From positions 1-33,893 of the forward strand of contig CAKUOX010000026.1 of assembly GCA_934670175.1 (NCBI GenBank): DNA of 33,893 bases, written 5' to 3'. Positions 15,415 through 23,344 of this stretch are shown here, piece by piece (within the stretch, counting starts at the first letter, position 1; each line of letters opens with the position of its first letter). The notes beneath the pieces were generated by a model. It was not told the DNA's origin. It was given only the letters and a program-made list of their open reading frames with translations, and did no database searches. The translations under genes and the position numbers were made by a program. Source of the DNA: an uncultured Clostridia bacterium (lineage in GTDB: Bacteria; Bacillota; Clostridia; Christensenellales; Aristaeellaceae).

Positions 15415-15488
15415 GGCCGGGGAAGTAAGCTCCCCCCCCCGCCACTGCCACCTTCTTTAGTTTTTGCTGAAATCCTTCGGATTTTCGG
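15415..15488. repeat. Dispersed intergenic repeat copy 2, degenerate hairpin
   Basis: GGCCGGGGAAG starts the element as in copy 1, but the right hairpin arm is replaced by a run of nine C (15432-15440). The last 28 bases (15461-15488) are identical to 11931-11958. Like copy 1 it sits between two convergent genes, here the MATE gene and the DUF2750-like gene. Confidence 0.7.
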
Positions 15489-15499
15489 GCGCAGTTAGC

Positions 15500-15856
15500 C
15501 TATTCCACAAGGTCGAGCTCATCCTGCACCGCCTCAAGCAGCTGGCTGGCGAGCACGTCGCAGCTGTCCTTCGCGTTCGGAAATACATGGACGATGAAAT
15601 CCCTATTCTCGATCCGCGCGCTGCATGCCTCCATGAAATCGTGCACCTCCAGCATGACGGGCACCGCATCGGCGCGATACAGGGTAACGAACGCCCTATC
15701 TGGCCATACGCTGAGCTCATCCTGTTCCATTACGGGCACGTCGGGCTCATCCTGCATCAGCCAAACCTCCTGTGTATCCGCCGCCTGAACGCAAAAGCTC
15801 TTATATCGCTTTTGCTTTGGCGCATTCCAGAGCCCCAGCAATCGGTTCATGTTCAT
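15500..15856 (-). CDS. DUF2750-like small protein
   Basis: A 118-residue acidic soluble protein. The order of features, an N-terminal RYKSFCVQAADTQEVWLM, then LSVWPDRAFVTLY, then a Pro and VHDFMEAC, then IVHVFPN and a C-terminal helix, matches the DUF2750 family, whose function is unknown. The ATG at 15856 has AAGGAGG eight bases upstream. It lies 43 bases after the Lrp-type regulator on the same strand and may be co-transcribed with it. Relatives are often immunity-like or orphan proteins, but nothing here assigns a role. Confidence 0.75.
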   Translation of the reverse strand: MNMNRLLGLWNAPKQKRYKSFCVQAADTQEVWLMQDEPDVPVMEQDELSVWPDRAFVTLYRADAVPVMLEVHDFMEACSARIENRDFIVHVFPNAKDSCDVLASQLLEAVQDELDLVE

Positions 15857-15899
15857 TAAAGCGCGCCTCCTTATCTCGTTCTCGCATGTGAAGGAAGAA

Positions 15900-16358
15900 T
15901 TACAGCCGCAGTCCCTTTATGTCTTTGATGCGTTTGAGGATCACGTTCGTGCGCAGCGACAGCACGCCGGGCAGGCGGTCGAGCACCTGCGTTGTCAGCT
16001 GCTCCAGCTCGTCCTGACTGGCGGCCACCGCGTGCACATGCAGCCGGCATTCGCCCGTCATGCGGTAGATCTGTGTCACCGTCGGACAGGCGTCCAGCAG
16101 GCGCACCACCTCGGCCAGCGCGTCCGGACGCGCTTCGATCTCGTAATAGCAGGAGGTCGCGCCGTTTGCGCGCTGCGGGTTTACGATCACAGTGTAGCCC
16201 TCGATCACGCCGCGCTGCTCCAGTGCGTCCATGCGGTTTTTGATCGCCACGCGCGATAGCCCCAGCCGCTCGCCCAGCTCGGAATAGCTGTAACGCGCGT
16301 TCTGCGTCAGCAGATCCAGAATTTTTCGATCCAGCTCGTCCAGCCCGCTCAGATACAT
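15900..16358 (-). CDS. Lrp/AsnC family transcriptional regulator
   Basis: A 152-residue feast/famine regulator. Residues 1-60 hold the DNA-binding domain, LDELDRKILDLL and then ERLGLSRVAIKNRMDALEQRGVI, and residues about 62-145 the RAM effector domain with the MTGECRLHV strand. I choose the ATG at 16358 because GGGAGG is spaced eight bases before it; an upstream ATG at 16379 has no binding site. It is divergent from the second MATE gene, and the shared 136-base region has a TTGC-rich dyad near that promoter. Lrp proteins usually sense amino acids, so control of the neighbouring exporter is plausible. Confidence 0.93.
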   Translation of the reverse strand: MYLSGLDELDRKILDLLTQNARYSYSELGERLGLSRVAIKNRMDALEQRGVIEGYTVIVNPQRANGATSCYYEIEARPDALAEVVRLLDACPTVTQIYRMTGECRLHVHAVAASQDELEQLTTQVLDRLPGVLSLRTNVILKRIKDIKGLRL

Positions 16359-16432
16359 GCGCGTACCCTCCCAATTCATTCTACGACCATTTTAGCATGT
16401 TCGCCGGATTATTGCAATACGAAACTTATAAC

Positions 16433-16461
16433 TTGCGTTTTGCAAGCTGCGGTGCTATAAT
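16433..16461 (+). promoter_or_regulatory. Promoter of the second MATE gene with overlapping dyad
   Basis: TTGCGT (16433-16438), a 17-base spacer and consensus TATAAT (16456-16461). CTTGC (16432-16436) and GCAAG (16442-16446) form an inverted repeat over the -35, a possible site for the divergent Lrp regulator. Confidence 0.65.
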
Positions 16462-16494
16462 CAGGCGTGAAATATGCCTGAAGGAGATGGATCC

Positions 16495-17829
16495 ATGTAT
16501 CGAGATTTGACGCGCGGGCCGATCTCGCGCGCGCTGATCCTGTTTGCACTGCCGATGATGGCGGGAAATCTGCTCCAACAGTTCTACAATATCGCCGATA
16601 CGCTGATCGTAGGGCGCGTGCTGGGCACGAACGCGCTGGCCGCCGTGGGCTCGGCCTATTCGCTGATGACCTTCCTCACATCCGTCTTTCTGGGGCTGTC
16701 CATGGGCTCCGGCGCGCTGTTTTCCATCTATCGCGGGCGCGGCGATACGGCCATGCTGCGCAGGGGCATCGCCCACGCATTCGCGCTCATCATGCTGATC
16801 ACGCTGGCGCTCAACGCCGCAGTATACGCCTTTCTGGAGCCAATATTGGCGTTTTTGCGCGTGCCGGACGAGGTGATCGGCGGCATGCGCAGCTATCTGC
16901 TGGTCATATTCGCCGGATTGGTCGCCACGTCGCTGTACAATTACCTGTCGTGCCTGCTGCGCGCGCTCGGCAATTCGGTCGCTCCGCTGATATTCCTGGC
17001 AATAGCGGCGCTGCTGAATGTGGGGTTGGATCTGCTGTTTGTGGCGAAGCTGGATATGGGCATCGCGGGCGCGGCCTGGGCTACGGTGATCGCGCAATAC
17101 GTCTCCGGCGTTGGCCTGCTGATCTACGTTGTTTCAAAATGTAATGATGTGCTTCCAAAACGAAATGACCTGCGCTGCGACAGGGGCATTCTGCGGGAGA
17201 TCGTGTCGATGTCGTCGCTGACGTGCGCGCAGCAGTCCGTAATGAATTTCGGCATACTGATGGTTCAGGGGCTGGTGAACAGCTTCGGCCCGGTGGTGAT
17301 GGCGGCGTTCGCTGCGGCAGTGAAGATCGACAGCTTCGTCTATCTGCCCGTGCAGGACTTCGGCAACGCCTACTCCACCTTTGTTGCGCAAAATTACGGC
17401 GCGGGCGATACGGCGCGCATTCGCGAGGGCACGAAACGCGCGTTTCTGCTCAGCGGCGGCTTCAGCCTGGCGATTTCGGCGCTGGTATTTGCGCTGGCGG
17501 CTCCGCTGATGCGCATATTCGTGGACGCCAACGAAGCGGCGGTGGTGGCCGCAGGCGTGAAATATCTGCGCATTGAGGGCGCGTTTTATTGCGGAATCGG
17601 CTTTCTGTTTCTGCTGTACGGCTATTTCCGCGCCATATGCCGCCCGGCGATGTCCGTGGTGCTGACCGCAATCTCGCTGGGCACGCGTGTGGCGCTGGCC
17701 TATGCGCTCTCGGCGTTGATGGGCGAGACCGGCATCTGGCTGTCCATCCCCATCGGCTGGGTACTGGCGGACGCCGCAGGGTTTATAAAAATGCGCCGCG
17801 AACCGCTCTCGCAGCCCGCAGGCGCATAA
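16495..17829 (+). CDS. MATE family efflux transporter
   Basis: A 444-residue, 12-helix MATE exporter. PMMAGNLLQQFYNIADTLIVG is preceded by LTRGPISRALILFALP, and AAVGSAYSLMTF and the second-half NSFGPVVMAAFAAAVKID segment are typical. The ATG at 16495 has AAGGAG eight bases upstream; an in-frame ATG at 16474 has none. It is transcribed alone, divergent from the Lrp regulator, and ends only 26 bases from the convergent MFS gene with no obvious terminator between, so the two transcripts may overlap. Substrate unknown. Confidence 0.93.
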   Translation: MYRDLTRGPISRALILFALPMMAGNLLQQFYNIADTLIVGRVLGTNALAAVGSAYSLMTFLTSVFLGLSMGSGALFSIYRGRGDTAMLRRGIAHAFALIMLITLALNAAVYAFLEPILAFLRVPDEVIGGMRSYLLVIFAGLVATSLYNYLSCLLRALGNSVAPLIFLAIAALLNVGLDLLFVAKLDMGIAGAAWATVIAQYVSGVGLLIYVVSKCNDVLPKRNDLRCDRGILREIVSMSSLTCAQQSVMNFGILMVQGLVNSFGPVVMAAFAAAVKIDSFVYLPVQDFGNAYSTFVAQNYGAGDTARIREGTKRAFLLSGGFSLAISALVFALAAPLMRIFVDANEAAVVAAGVKYLRIEGAFYCGIGFLFLLYGYFRAICRPAMSVVLTAISLGTRVALAYALSALMGETGIWLSIPIGWVLADAAGFIKMRREPLSQPAGA

Positions 17830-17855
17830 ATAATCCGTTCTGATAGAAATTTCCT

Positions 17856-19034
17856 CTATTGCCGCGCCTGTACTCGCCGCGCCGTGCTCAGCGAAATCAG
17901 CACCGCGCCGCCCAGCGCGAACAGCTGCGCTATCCCCAGCGCGCCGCGCACGCCCAGACCGTCGATGAGCTGGCCGCCCAGAAAGGTCGCCGCCAGACTG
18001 CCCAGCGTCCAGAAGCTGCCGTGGAGCGCCTGTCCGCCCAGAAAATCTCCGGCGGGCAGCGCGCGGGCGATGTAATCCACCGCCGCGGGCACATAGATCG
18101 CGTAGGAAAAGAATTGCAGCGCTTCGGAAACGTACACCAGCGACGGGCTCGTCGCCAGCAGCGTCAGCACGTCCTTTGCCAGCCATATCCACGCTGCGAT
18201 GCGCAATAGCCTGAAGCCGTCCATGCGGCGGCTCAGGCGCGAGTAGAGCACCATTGCGGGCAGCTCCGTCATGCCCGCAATGCCAATGGCAACGCCCAGG
18301 TTGGCGCTGCCGCCGCCCAGCGACTGCATGATCTGCAGCATGAAATTGTCGATGAAGATGTGCGCCATGCTCATGCAGGCCACGCCGCCCAGAAACAGCG
18401 CAAATTTGGGATGCGCCGCAAGTATATCGCGATACGAGCCGCCGCGCTTCGATTGGCCGCTGTGCGCGTAATCCGGCGCGCGCAGTGCGGCCAGACACAG
18501 CGCCAGCAGGATCTGCCCCGCCAGATAGCATGCCGGCAGAATATCCGGCGCGGCGCGGCGCAGGATCTGCCCCATCAGCAGCGAGCTCAGCGCGAAGCCC
18601 GCCGAGCCGACGCCGCGCGCGAGGCCGAAATTGACGTGCGTGCCGCTCAGCTCAAAGCCCCAGTGCAGCGAGTTGATCGAGGGCTGCATCGTGCTCTGCA
18701 GCGTGAACGCCGCTACGATGATGACCGCCAGCACAGCGCCCTTCAGCGGCAGCAGCAGGATCAGCGCGCTCAGCGCCGCCATCAGCAGGTATACGCCCGC
18801 CGCAGCGACGTTCAGCCGCAGCCCGTGCCGGCTTACCAGCCGGGCAAACAGCGGCTGCCCGAGCGCCGAAAGCAGGTAGGAAGCGCCCAGCACCAGCCCG
18901 ATGCCGCCGCTGGAAAAGCCGCGCGACTGGAGATACACGGCGGCATAGTTGAACATCAGCCCGTAGGTGATCCAGTAGAGCGCCTGGATCAGCGCGTAAA
19001 AGGCCGTGATCTGGCGAGAGGAAGTTCGCTTCAT
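17856..19034 (-). CDS. MFS transporter, phenylpropionate-permease-like
   Basis: A 392-residue, about 12-helix major facilitator (MFS_1-like). The N terminus ITAFYALIQALYWITYGLMF and the YLQSRGFSSGGIGLVLG loop resemble the family that contains the 3-phenylpropionate permease HcaT and nucleoside/oligosaccharide symporters. AAGGAGCC lies about ten bases before the ATG at 19034. It is a single gene on the minus strand, convergent with the MATE gene and divergent from the lplA operon. The substrate cannot be inferred; the family name is structural only. Confidence 0.87.
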   Translation of the reverse strand: MKRTSSRQITAFYALIQALYWITYGLMFNYAAVYLQSRGFSSGGIGLVLGASYLLSALGQPLFARLVSRHGLRLNVAAAGVYLLMAALSALILLLPLKGAVLAVIIVAAFTLQSTMQPSINSLHWGFELSGTHVNFGLARGVGSAGFALSSLLMGQILRRAAPDILPACYLAGQILLALCLAALRAPDYAHSGQSKRGGSYRDILAAHPKFALFLGGVACMSMAHIFIDNFMLQIMQSLGGGSANLGVAIGIAGMTELPAMVLYSRLSRRMDGFRLLRIAAWIWLAKDVLTLLATSPSLVYVSEALQFFSYAIYVPAAVDYIARALPAGDFLGGQALHGSFWTLGSLAATFLGGQLIDGLGVRGALGIAQLFALGGAVLISLSTARRVQARQ

Positions 19035-19157
19035 CGTGCAAACGGCTCCTTTTTTCCATATAAATTGAACGAAATCACCAACAGGCAGATTTTAGCATCA
19101 CCGTGTGAAGAAACGGCTCTGTTTTATGAAATCATTTGCTAACAAATTCATTTTCGC

Positions 19158-19186
19158 TTGCACCCCGCCGCGCGCCCGTATATAAT
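19158..19186 (+). promoter_or_regulatory. Promoter of the lplA-lrgAB-patatin operon
   Basis: TTGCAC (19158-19163), 17 bases, consensus TATAAT (19181-19186), about 39 bases before the lplA ATG. Confidence 0.75.
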
Positions 19187-19191
19187 AATTT

Positions 19192-19210
19192 CGAAATACT
19201 GAATATTTCG
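19192..19210 (+). promoter_or_regulatory. Inverted repeat between -10 and ribosome binding site of lplA
   Basis: CGAAATA (19192-19198) and TATTTCG (19204-19210) are exact reverse complements, loop CTGAA. The right arm abuts the GGAGGGG ribosome binding site. It could be an operator or an RNA hairpin modulating translation. Confidence 0.5.
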
Positions 19211-19224
19211 GAGGGGCAAAACGC

Positions 19225-20196
19225 ATGGCCAATTATCTGTATGTTTCCACCTCGGGCGACGGCTGGCGCAACCTGGCTGTGGACGAGTATTTTCTGGATA
19301 CGCTGGGTCCGGACGACATGATGCTCTATTTTTATGTCAACAAAAACGCCGTGATCATCGGTCAGGGGCAAAACCCCTGGGCGGAATGCCGTCTGGCGGA
19401 AATGGATCGCGACGGCGTGCAGCTGGTGCGGCGCATCACCGGCGGCGGCGCGGTGTTCCACGACGAGGGCAACCTGAATTTCTCCTTCATCGCGGGCGAA
19501 GGCCGCTATGATCTGGAGCGTCAGTTCGGCCTGATCCTCAACGCGGTGCGTGCGCTGGGCATCCCCTGTGAGTTCAGCGGCCGCAACGACCTGCTGGCGG
19601 ACGGCCGCAAGTTCTCCGGAAACGCCTTCTGCAAGCGCGGCGCGATTCGCCAGCACCATGGCACGCTGCTGATCAGCGCGGATATGACGCGCCTGCAGAA
19701 TTACCTGAATGTCGATCCGCGCAAGCTGAAGCCCAAGGGGGTCAAATCGGTCAAATCGCGCGTGTGCAATCTGAACGAATTCGTGCCCGAGCTGCGCCGC
19801 GACGATATGCTCGAAGCGCTCAAGCGCGCCTATGCTGCGGAGTACGGCGACTATACCGAGCTGCAGACCAGTCAGCTCGACGAGGCCGCCATCGCGCCCT
19901 ATTATGAAAAGCAGAAGAGCGACGCCTGGCGTCTGGGCGTGACCCCGCGCTTCGACCTCGAAATTGAAAACCGCTTCCCCTGGGGCGGACTCCAGATGCT
20001 GCTGACGCTGCGCCACGGCGAGGTGAGCGATATTTCCGTCTATTCCGATGCCAACGACGCCGAGCTGCCCGGGCGCGTGCGCGCGGCGCTGCTGGGCGCA
20101 AAATTCGGTTCGCAGCCCATCGCCGAGGCGCTGCGCGCGGCGGGCGGTCAGGACATGAACGACATTGCCGAATATGTGCTGACGCTGGATCTGTAA
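19225..20196 (+). CDS. lplA: Lipoate-protein ligase
   Basis: A 323-residue ligase that activates lipoate with ATP and attaches it to lysines of E2 subunits of 2-oxoacid dehydrogenases or of glycine-cleavage H protein. RRITGGGAVFHDEGNLNFSF (69-88) is the lipoyl-adenylate binding motif. GRNDLLADGRKFSGNA (119-134) carries the conserved lysine K129. A C-terminal accessory domain follows from about residue 240. GGAGGGG precedes the ATG by about nine bases. It heads an operon with lrgA six bases behind it. The lipoylated target protein is not encoded in the window. Confidence 0.95.
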   Translation: MANYLYVSTSGDGWRNLAVDEYFLDTLGPDDMMLYFYVNKNAVIIGQGQNPWAECRLAEMDRDGVQLVRRITGGGAVFHDEGNLNFSFIAGEGRYDLERQFGLILNAVRALGIPCEFSGRNDLLADGRKFSGNAFCKRGAIRQHHGTLLISADMTRLQNYLNVDPRKLKPKGVKSVKSRVCNLNEFVPELRRDDMLEALKRAYAAEYGDYTELQTSQLDEAAIAPYYEKQKSDAWRLGVTPRFDLEIENRFPWGGLQMLLTLRHGEVSDISVYSDANDAELPGRVRAALLGAKFGSQPIAEALRAAGGQDMNDIAEYVLTLDL

Positions 20197-20202
20197 ACCA
20201 TC

Positions 20203-20562
20203 ATGAAATACATGCTGCAATTTGCGCTGATACTGCTGATATCGGCGCTCGGCGAGCTCCTGTCCGCAGCGGTGCCGCTGCCGGTGCCCGCAGGCATCTA
20301 CGGCATGGGGATGCTGTTTGTATGCCTGTGGCTGGGAATCATCCCGCTGGACGCGGTGCGCGGCACGGGAAAGTATCTGCTGGACGTCATGCCCGTCATG
20401 TTCGTGCCTGCGGCCGTCGGGCTGATGAGCTGCTGGAACGACCTGCGCGCCATGCTCGTGCCCGCGCTGGTCGCCATCGTTCCGCTCACGCTGTGCATCA
20501 TGGCGGCGGCGGGTGGCGTCACACAGCGGCTGGTCGGCGGCCATAAGAAAAAAGAACAGTAA
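20203..20562 (+). CDS. lrgA: CidA/LrgA family membrane protein
   Basis: A 119-residue protein with four hydrophobic segments, the usual size and topology of LrgA/CidA. VPAGIYGMGMLF and the VMFVPAAVGLM segment match the family core. Members were first described as holin-like proteins modulating autolysis; with LrgB, related pairs (PftAB in Bacillus subtilis, LrgAB in Streptococcus mutans) support pyruvate uptake. It starts six bases after lplA and lacks a strong ribosome binding site, which suggests translational coupling to the ligase. lrgB follows 12 bases later. Confidence 0.9.
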   Translation: MKYMLQFALILLISALGELLSAAVPLPVPAGIYGMGMLFVCLWLGIIPLDAVRGTGKYLLDVMPVMFVPAAVGLMSCWNDLRAMLVPALVAIVPLTLCIMAAAGGVTQRLVGGHKKKEQ

Positions 20563-20574
20563 GAAGAAATAAAC

Positions 20575-21267
20575 ATGCGCGAAATTCTGATAAACTCCGC
20601 CTACTTTGGGATGCTGCTCAGCCTGGCCGCCTATTTTGCGGGCGCGTGGCTCCATAAAAAGCTGAAGCTGACGATATTCAATCCCATACTGATCGGCGCG
20701 CTGCTGACCATCGGCGCGCTGCTGCTGCTCGGCATCGACTATTCCAGCTACAATGTCTCGGCCAAATACCTGTCGTATCTGCTGACGCCGGCCACCGTCT
20801 GCCTGGCCATACCGCTGTACGAGCAGATTGCGCTGCTGAAGAAGCATCTGCGCGCGATGCTGGCCGGCATACTGGCGGGTGTGCTGGCCAACCTGGCGGG
20901 CGTGCTGTGCATTGTCCTGCTGTGGCATTTGGGACATGCGGAATATGCCACGCTGCTGCCCAAGTCCGTCACCACGGCCATCGGCATGCCGTTGGCCGAA
21001 TCCATGGGCGGCTATCCGTCTATCACCGCGGTGATCATCATGCTCACGGGTGTGGTGGGCAATATGTGCGCGCCGGGCTTTCTGAAGCTGCTGCGCATCA
21101 CCAGCCCGCTGGCGCGCGGCGTGGCCATCGGCACGTCATCGCACGCGCTGGGCACGACGAAGGCATTGGAAATGGGCGAGATCGAAGGGGCGATGAGCAG
21201 CCTGTCCATCGCCGTGGCGGGGCTGATGACGGTCATTGCCGCATCGATATTCGCCGGAGCTATTTGA
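20575..21267 (+). CDS. lrgB: LrgB family membrane protein
   Basis: A 230-residue, multi-helix LrgB protein, the partner of LrgA. LLPKSVTTAIGMPLAESMGG and the later GTSSHALGTTKALEMGEIEG are the family's conserved segments. The length matches LrgB (about 230). Together with LrgA it would form a membrane complex linked in other Bacillota to pyruvate transport or to control of murein hydrolase activity. Position in an operon with lipoate ligase favours the pyruvate role, which is inference. Confidence 0.93.
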   Translation: MREILINSAYFGMLLSLAAYFAGAWLHKKLKLTIFNPILIGALLTIGALLLLGIDYSSYNVSAKYLSYLLTPATVCLAIPLYEQIALLKKHLRAMLAGILAGVLANLAGVLCIVLLWHLGHAEYATLLPKSVTTAIGMPLAESMGGYPSITAVIIMLTGVVGNMCAPGFLKLLRITSPLARGVAIGTSSHALGTTKALEMGEIEGAMSSLSIAVAGLMTVIAASIFAGAI

Positions 21268-21286
21268 CCGAAGGCAGGGGAGAGAC

Positions 21287-22135
21287 ATGAAGACCGGACT
21301 CATCATGGAGGGCGGCGCGATGCGCGGCCTGTTCACCGCAGGGGTAACGGATGTGCTGATGTCGCACGGCGTGCGCTTTGACGGCGCAATAGGCGTATCG
21401 GCGGGCGCGGCGTTCGGCTGCAATTATAAATCGGGGCAGCGCGGCCGTGTGCTGCGCTATAACACGCGCTACTGCCAGGACAGGCGCTATTGCGGGCTGC
21501 ATGCGCTGCTGACCGGCGGCAATATTTACAGTACCGATTTCTGCTATGGCGAGGTGCCGCTGGAGCTGGACCGCTTCGACTTCGCGGCCTACGAAAGCAA
21601 CCCCATGGAATTCTATGTGGTCTGCACCGATGTGGTGACCGGCAAGGCCGTGTATCACCGCTGGGACAGCTATGCCGACCATGGCTTCGACTGGATACGC
21701 GCCTCGGCTTCCATGCCGCTGGTATCGCGCATGGTGGAGATCGACGGCCACCGCTATCTGGACGGCGGCATTGCCGATTCCATTCCCGTGAAGTTTTTCC
21801 AGAGCCTCGGCTACGATCGCAGCGTGGTCATTCTCACCCGTCCGCGCGGCTACCGCAAGGCGGAAAATCCGGCGCTCGGGCTGGTTCGGCTGAAATATCG
21901 GAAATACCCCGCGCTGGTGGACGCGATGGCGCGCCGCCACATCGTATACAACGCGACGCTCGACTACATCGAGCGCGAGGAGCGCGCGGGCAGGCTGCTG
22001 GTCATCCGTCCAGCCGTGCCGCTGCCCATCGGGCGCGTGGAGCGCGACCCGCAGAGGCTGCGTGCAGCCTGGGGCGCGGGAAGGCGCGCGGCCGAGGCGC
22101 AGCTTGCGGAGATACAAAATTATTTGAAGGGATAA
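21287..22135 (+). CDS. Patatin-like phospholipase family protein
   Basis: A 282-residue patatin-fold acyl hydrolase, cytoplasmic (no signal peptide). The oxyanion segment is GGAMRGLFTAG (9-19). The nucleophile elbow is GVSAG (36-40) with S38. The catalytic dyad aspartate is D159 in the DGG motif (159-161). It resembles the RssA/YjjU group, whose substrates in bacteria are mostly undefined lipids. The ATG at 21287 follows GGGGAGAG; upstream in-frame codons overlap lrgB and are unlikely to be used. It is the last gene of the operon and is followed by a bidirectional terminator. Confidence 0.92.
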   Translation: MKTGLIMEGGAMRGLFTAGVTDVLMSHGVRFDGAIGVSAGAAFGCNYKSGQRGRVLRYNTRYCQDRRYCGLHALLTGGNIYSTDFCYGEVPLELDRFDFAAYESNPMEFYVVCTDVVTGKAVYHRWDSYADHGFDWIRASASMPLVSRMVEIDGHRYLDGGIADSIPVKFFQSLGYDRSVVILTRPRGYRKAENPALGLVRLKYRKYPALVDAMARRHIVYNATLDYIEREERAGRLLVIRPAVPLPIGRVERDPQRLRAAWGAGRRAAEAQLAEIQNYLKG

Positions 22136-22138
22136 AAA

Positions 22139-22188
22139 GAAATGTCGACGAGTTCCATGGGGGACCCGTCGACATTTCTTGATTTTTT
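22139..22188. terminator. Bidirectional terminator, patatin and LacI genes
   Basis: GAAATGTCGACG (22139-22150) pairs exactly with CGTCGACATTTC (22167-22178). T-rich sequence follows on the plus strand (22183-22188) and TTTTT follows on the minus strand. Confidence 0.85.
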
Positions 22189-22201
22189 AAGGAAGCCTGT
22201 C

Positions 22202-23242
22202 TTATGCCTGCACCGTTTCGGGAGCGACTTTCGCCACGCTGCTTCGGATTTTCAAATCTACGCTCACCAGCGTGCGCACATGCACGCTGGCGTTTTCCTT
22301 TTCGTGCATGCGCTCTACCAGCGTTTCCACGGCCGTCTTGGCGATTTTGCGAATGTTGATGCCCACGGATGTGATTGGCGGATTGAACTGCGCGGACACG
22401 GGCATATCGTCAAAGCCGATAATGGAAACGTCATCCGGCACGCGATAGCCGCGCTTGGTCAGCGCGTTGATTACGCCCATCGCCACGATATCGTTGGCGC
22501 AGACGAACAGCGACGGCGTTTCACAGCCGTTTTCAAGAATATGCTGCATATCCGCGCACGCGCCGTCCGCCGTGGAGCGAATATAATGCACATATTCGCG
22601 CCGGTACGGCAGGTTCAACCGGTTCAGCGCAGCGCGATAGGCGCAGTAGCGATCGCGGAAATTGTTCGCCCGCACCTGACTGCCGATAAAGCCGATGCGC
22701 CGGTGGCCCATGGCATAGGCGTATTTCATACCCTGGAGCACGCCACTTTCGTTGTCCATAAGCACGCAGTCGATGTCCATATCGTCAATCCACGCATCCA
22801 GCACCACCGCGGGCTTATTCAGCGTGCATATGGTGGCGATGTCCTGCGAATCGGCTTCCGTGCCCAGCACCAGTATACCGTCGTACTGCTCCACATTCAG
22901 CGAATCCAGATACGCCTGCAAATCCTGCTCGGGGTGAAAATAGCACACGCGCAGGCTGTAACCCTCGATGGAGGTACGCTGATACAGCGCCTCGGAAAGC
23001 GACATGAAAAACGGCGTATCGCTGATGACGAAGCCATGCTTTTTCAGCACCAGAAATAGAATCTGCGGCGCATTGAGCTCCCTGCGCTGAAGATCGTTAT
23101 AATCGGCCGCCATGGAGCTGTTGCGCAATGCGATGACCTTGCGCCGCGTATCCTCGCTCACGCCGTATTTATTATTCAGCGCCAGCGAAACTGCGGCGGG
23201 CGATATCTTCAAAATGTCAGCGATCTCTTTATTCTTCAGCAT
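22202..23242 (-). CDS. LacI family transcriptional regulator
   Basis: A 346-residue sugar-responsive regulator. Residues 1-22 form the helix-turn-helix KNKEIADILKISPAAVSLAL with the hinge after it; the rest is a periplasmic-binding-protein-like effector domain (for example VMGVINALTKRGYRVPDDV-type segment and the late IIGFDDMPVS). The start at 23242 has GGAG about eight bases upstream and matches LacI N termini. It lies downstream of the second ABC operon on the same strand and has its own promoter (23265-23293). It probably controls that operon through the palindrome at 29038-29049; this is inference. Confidence 0.93.
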   Translation of the reverse strand: MLKNKEIADILKISPAAVSLALNNKYGVSEDTRRKVIALRNSSMAADYNDLQRRELNAPQILFLVLKKHGFVISDTPFFMSLSEALYQRTSIEGYSLRVCYFHPEQDLQAYLDSLNVEQYDGILVLGTEADSQDIATICTLNKPAVVLDAWIDDMDIDCVLMDNESGVLQGMKYAYAMGHRRIGFIGSQVRANNFRDRYCAYRAALNRLNLPYRREYVHYIRSTADGACADMQHILENGCETPSLFVCANDIVAMGVINALTKRGYRVPDDVSIIGFDDMPVSAQFNPPITSVGINIRKIAKTAVETLVERMHEKENASVHVRTLVSVDLKIRSSVAKVAPETVQA

Positions 23243-23264
23243 AAGGGTACTCCGTTTTTTTACA

Positions 23265-23293
23265 ATTATACCATATGGATTACACAAAGACAA
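23265..23293 (-). promoter_or_regulatory. Own promoter of the LacI-type gene
   Basis: On the minus strand TTGTCT (23293-23288) and consensus TATAAT (23270-23265) are 17 bases apart, about 25 bases before the start codon. Confidence 0.65.
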
Positions 23294-23298
23294 GCAGT

Positions 23299-23334
23299 CG
23301 GACGCCGCAGAAAATGCAGTTTTCGCGGCGTCCG
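23299..23334 (-). terminator. Hairpin between the bicupin and LacI genes
   Basis: CGGACGCCGC and GCGGCGTCCG (arms 23299-23308 and 23325-23334) are exact complements, with GAAAA/TTTTC extending the stem. There is no strong T-run after it, so it may be a weak terminator or attenuator separating the operon from the regulator. Confidence 0.55.
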
Positions 23335-23344
23335 AAGGCATGAA

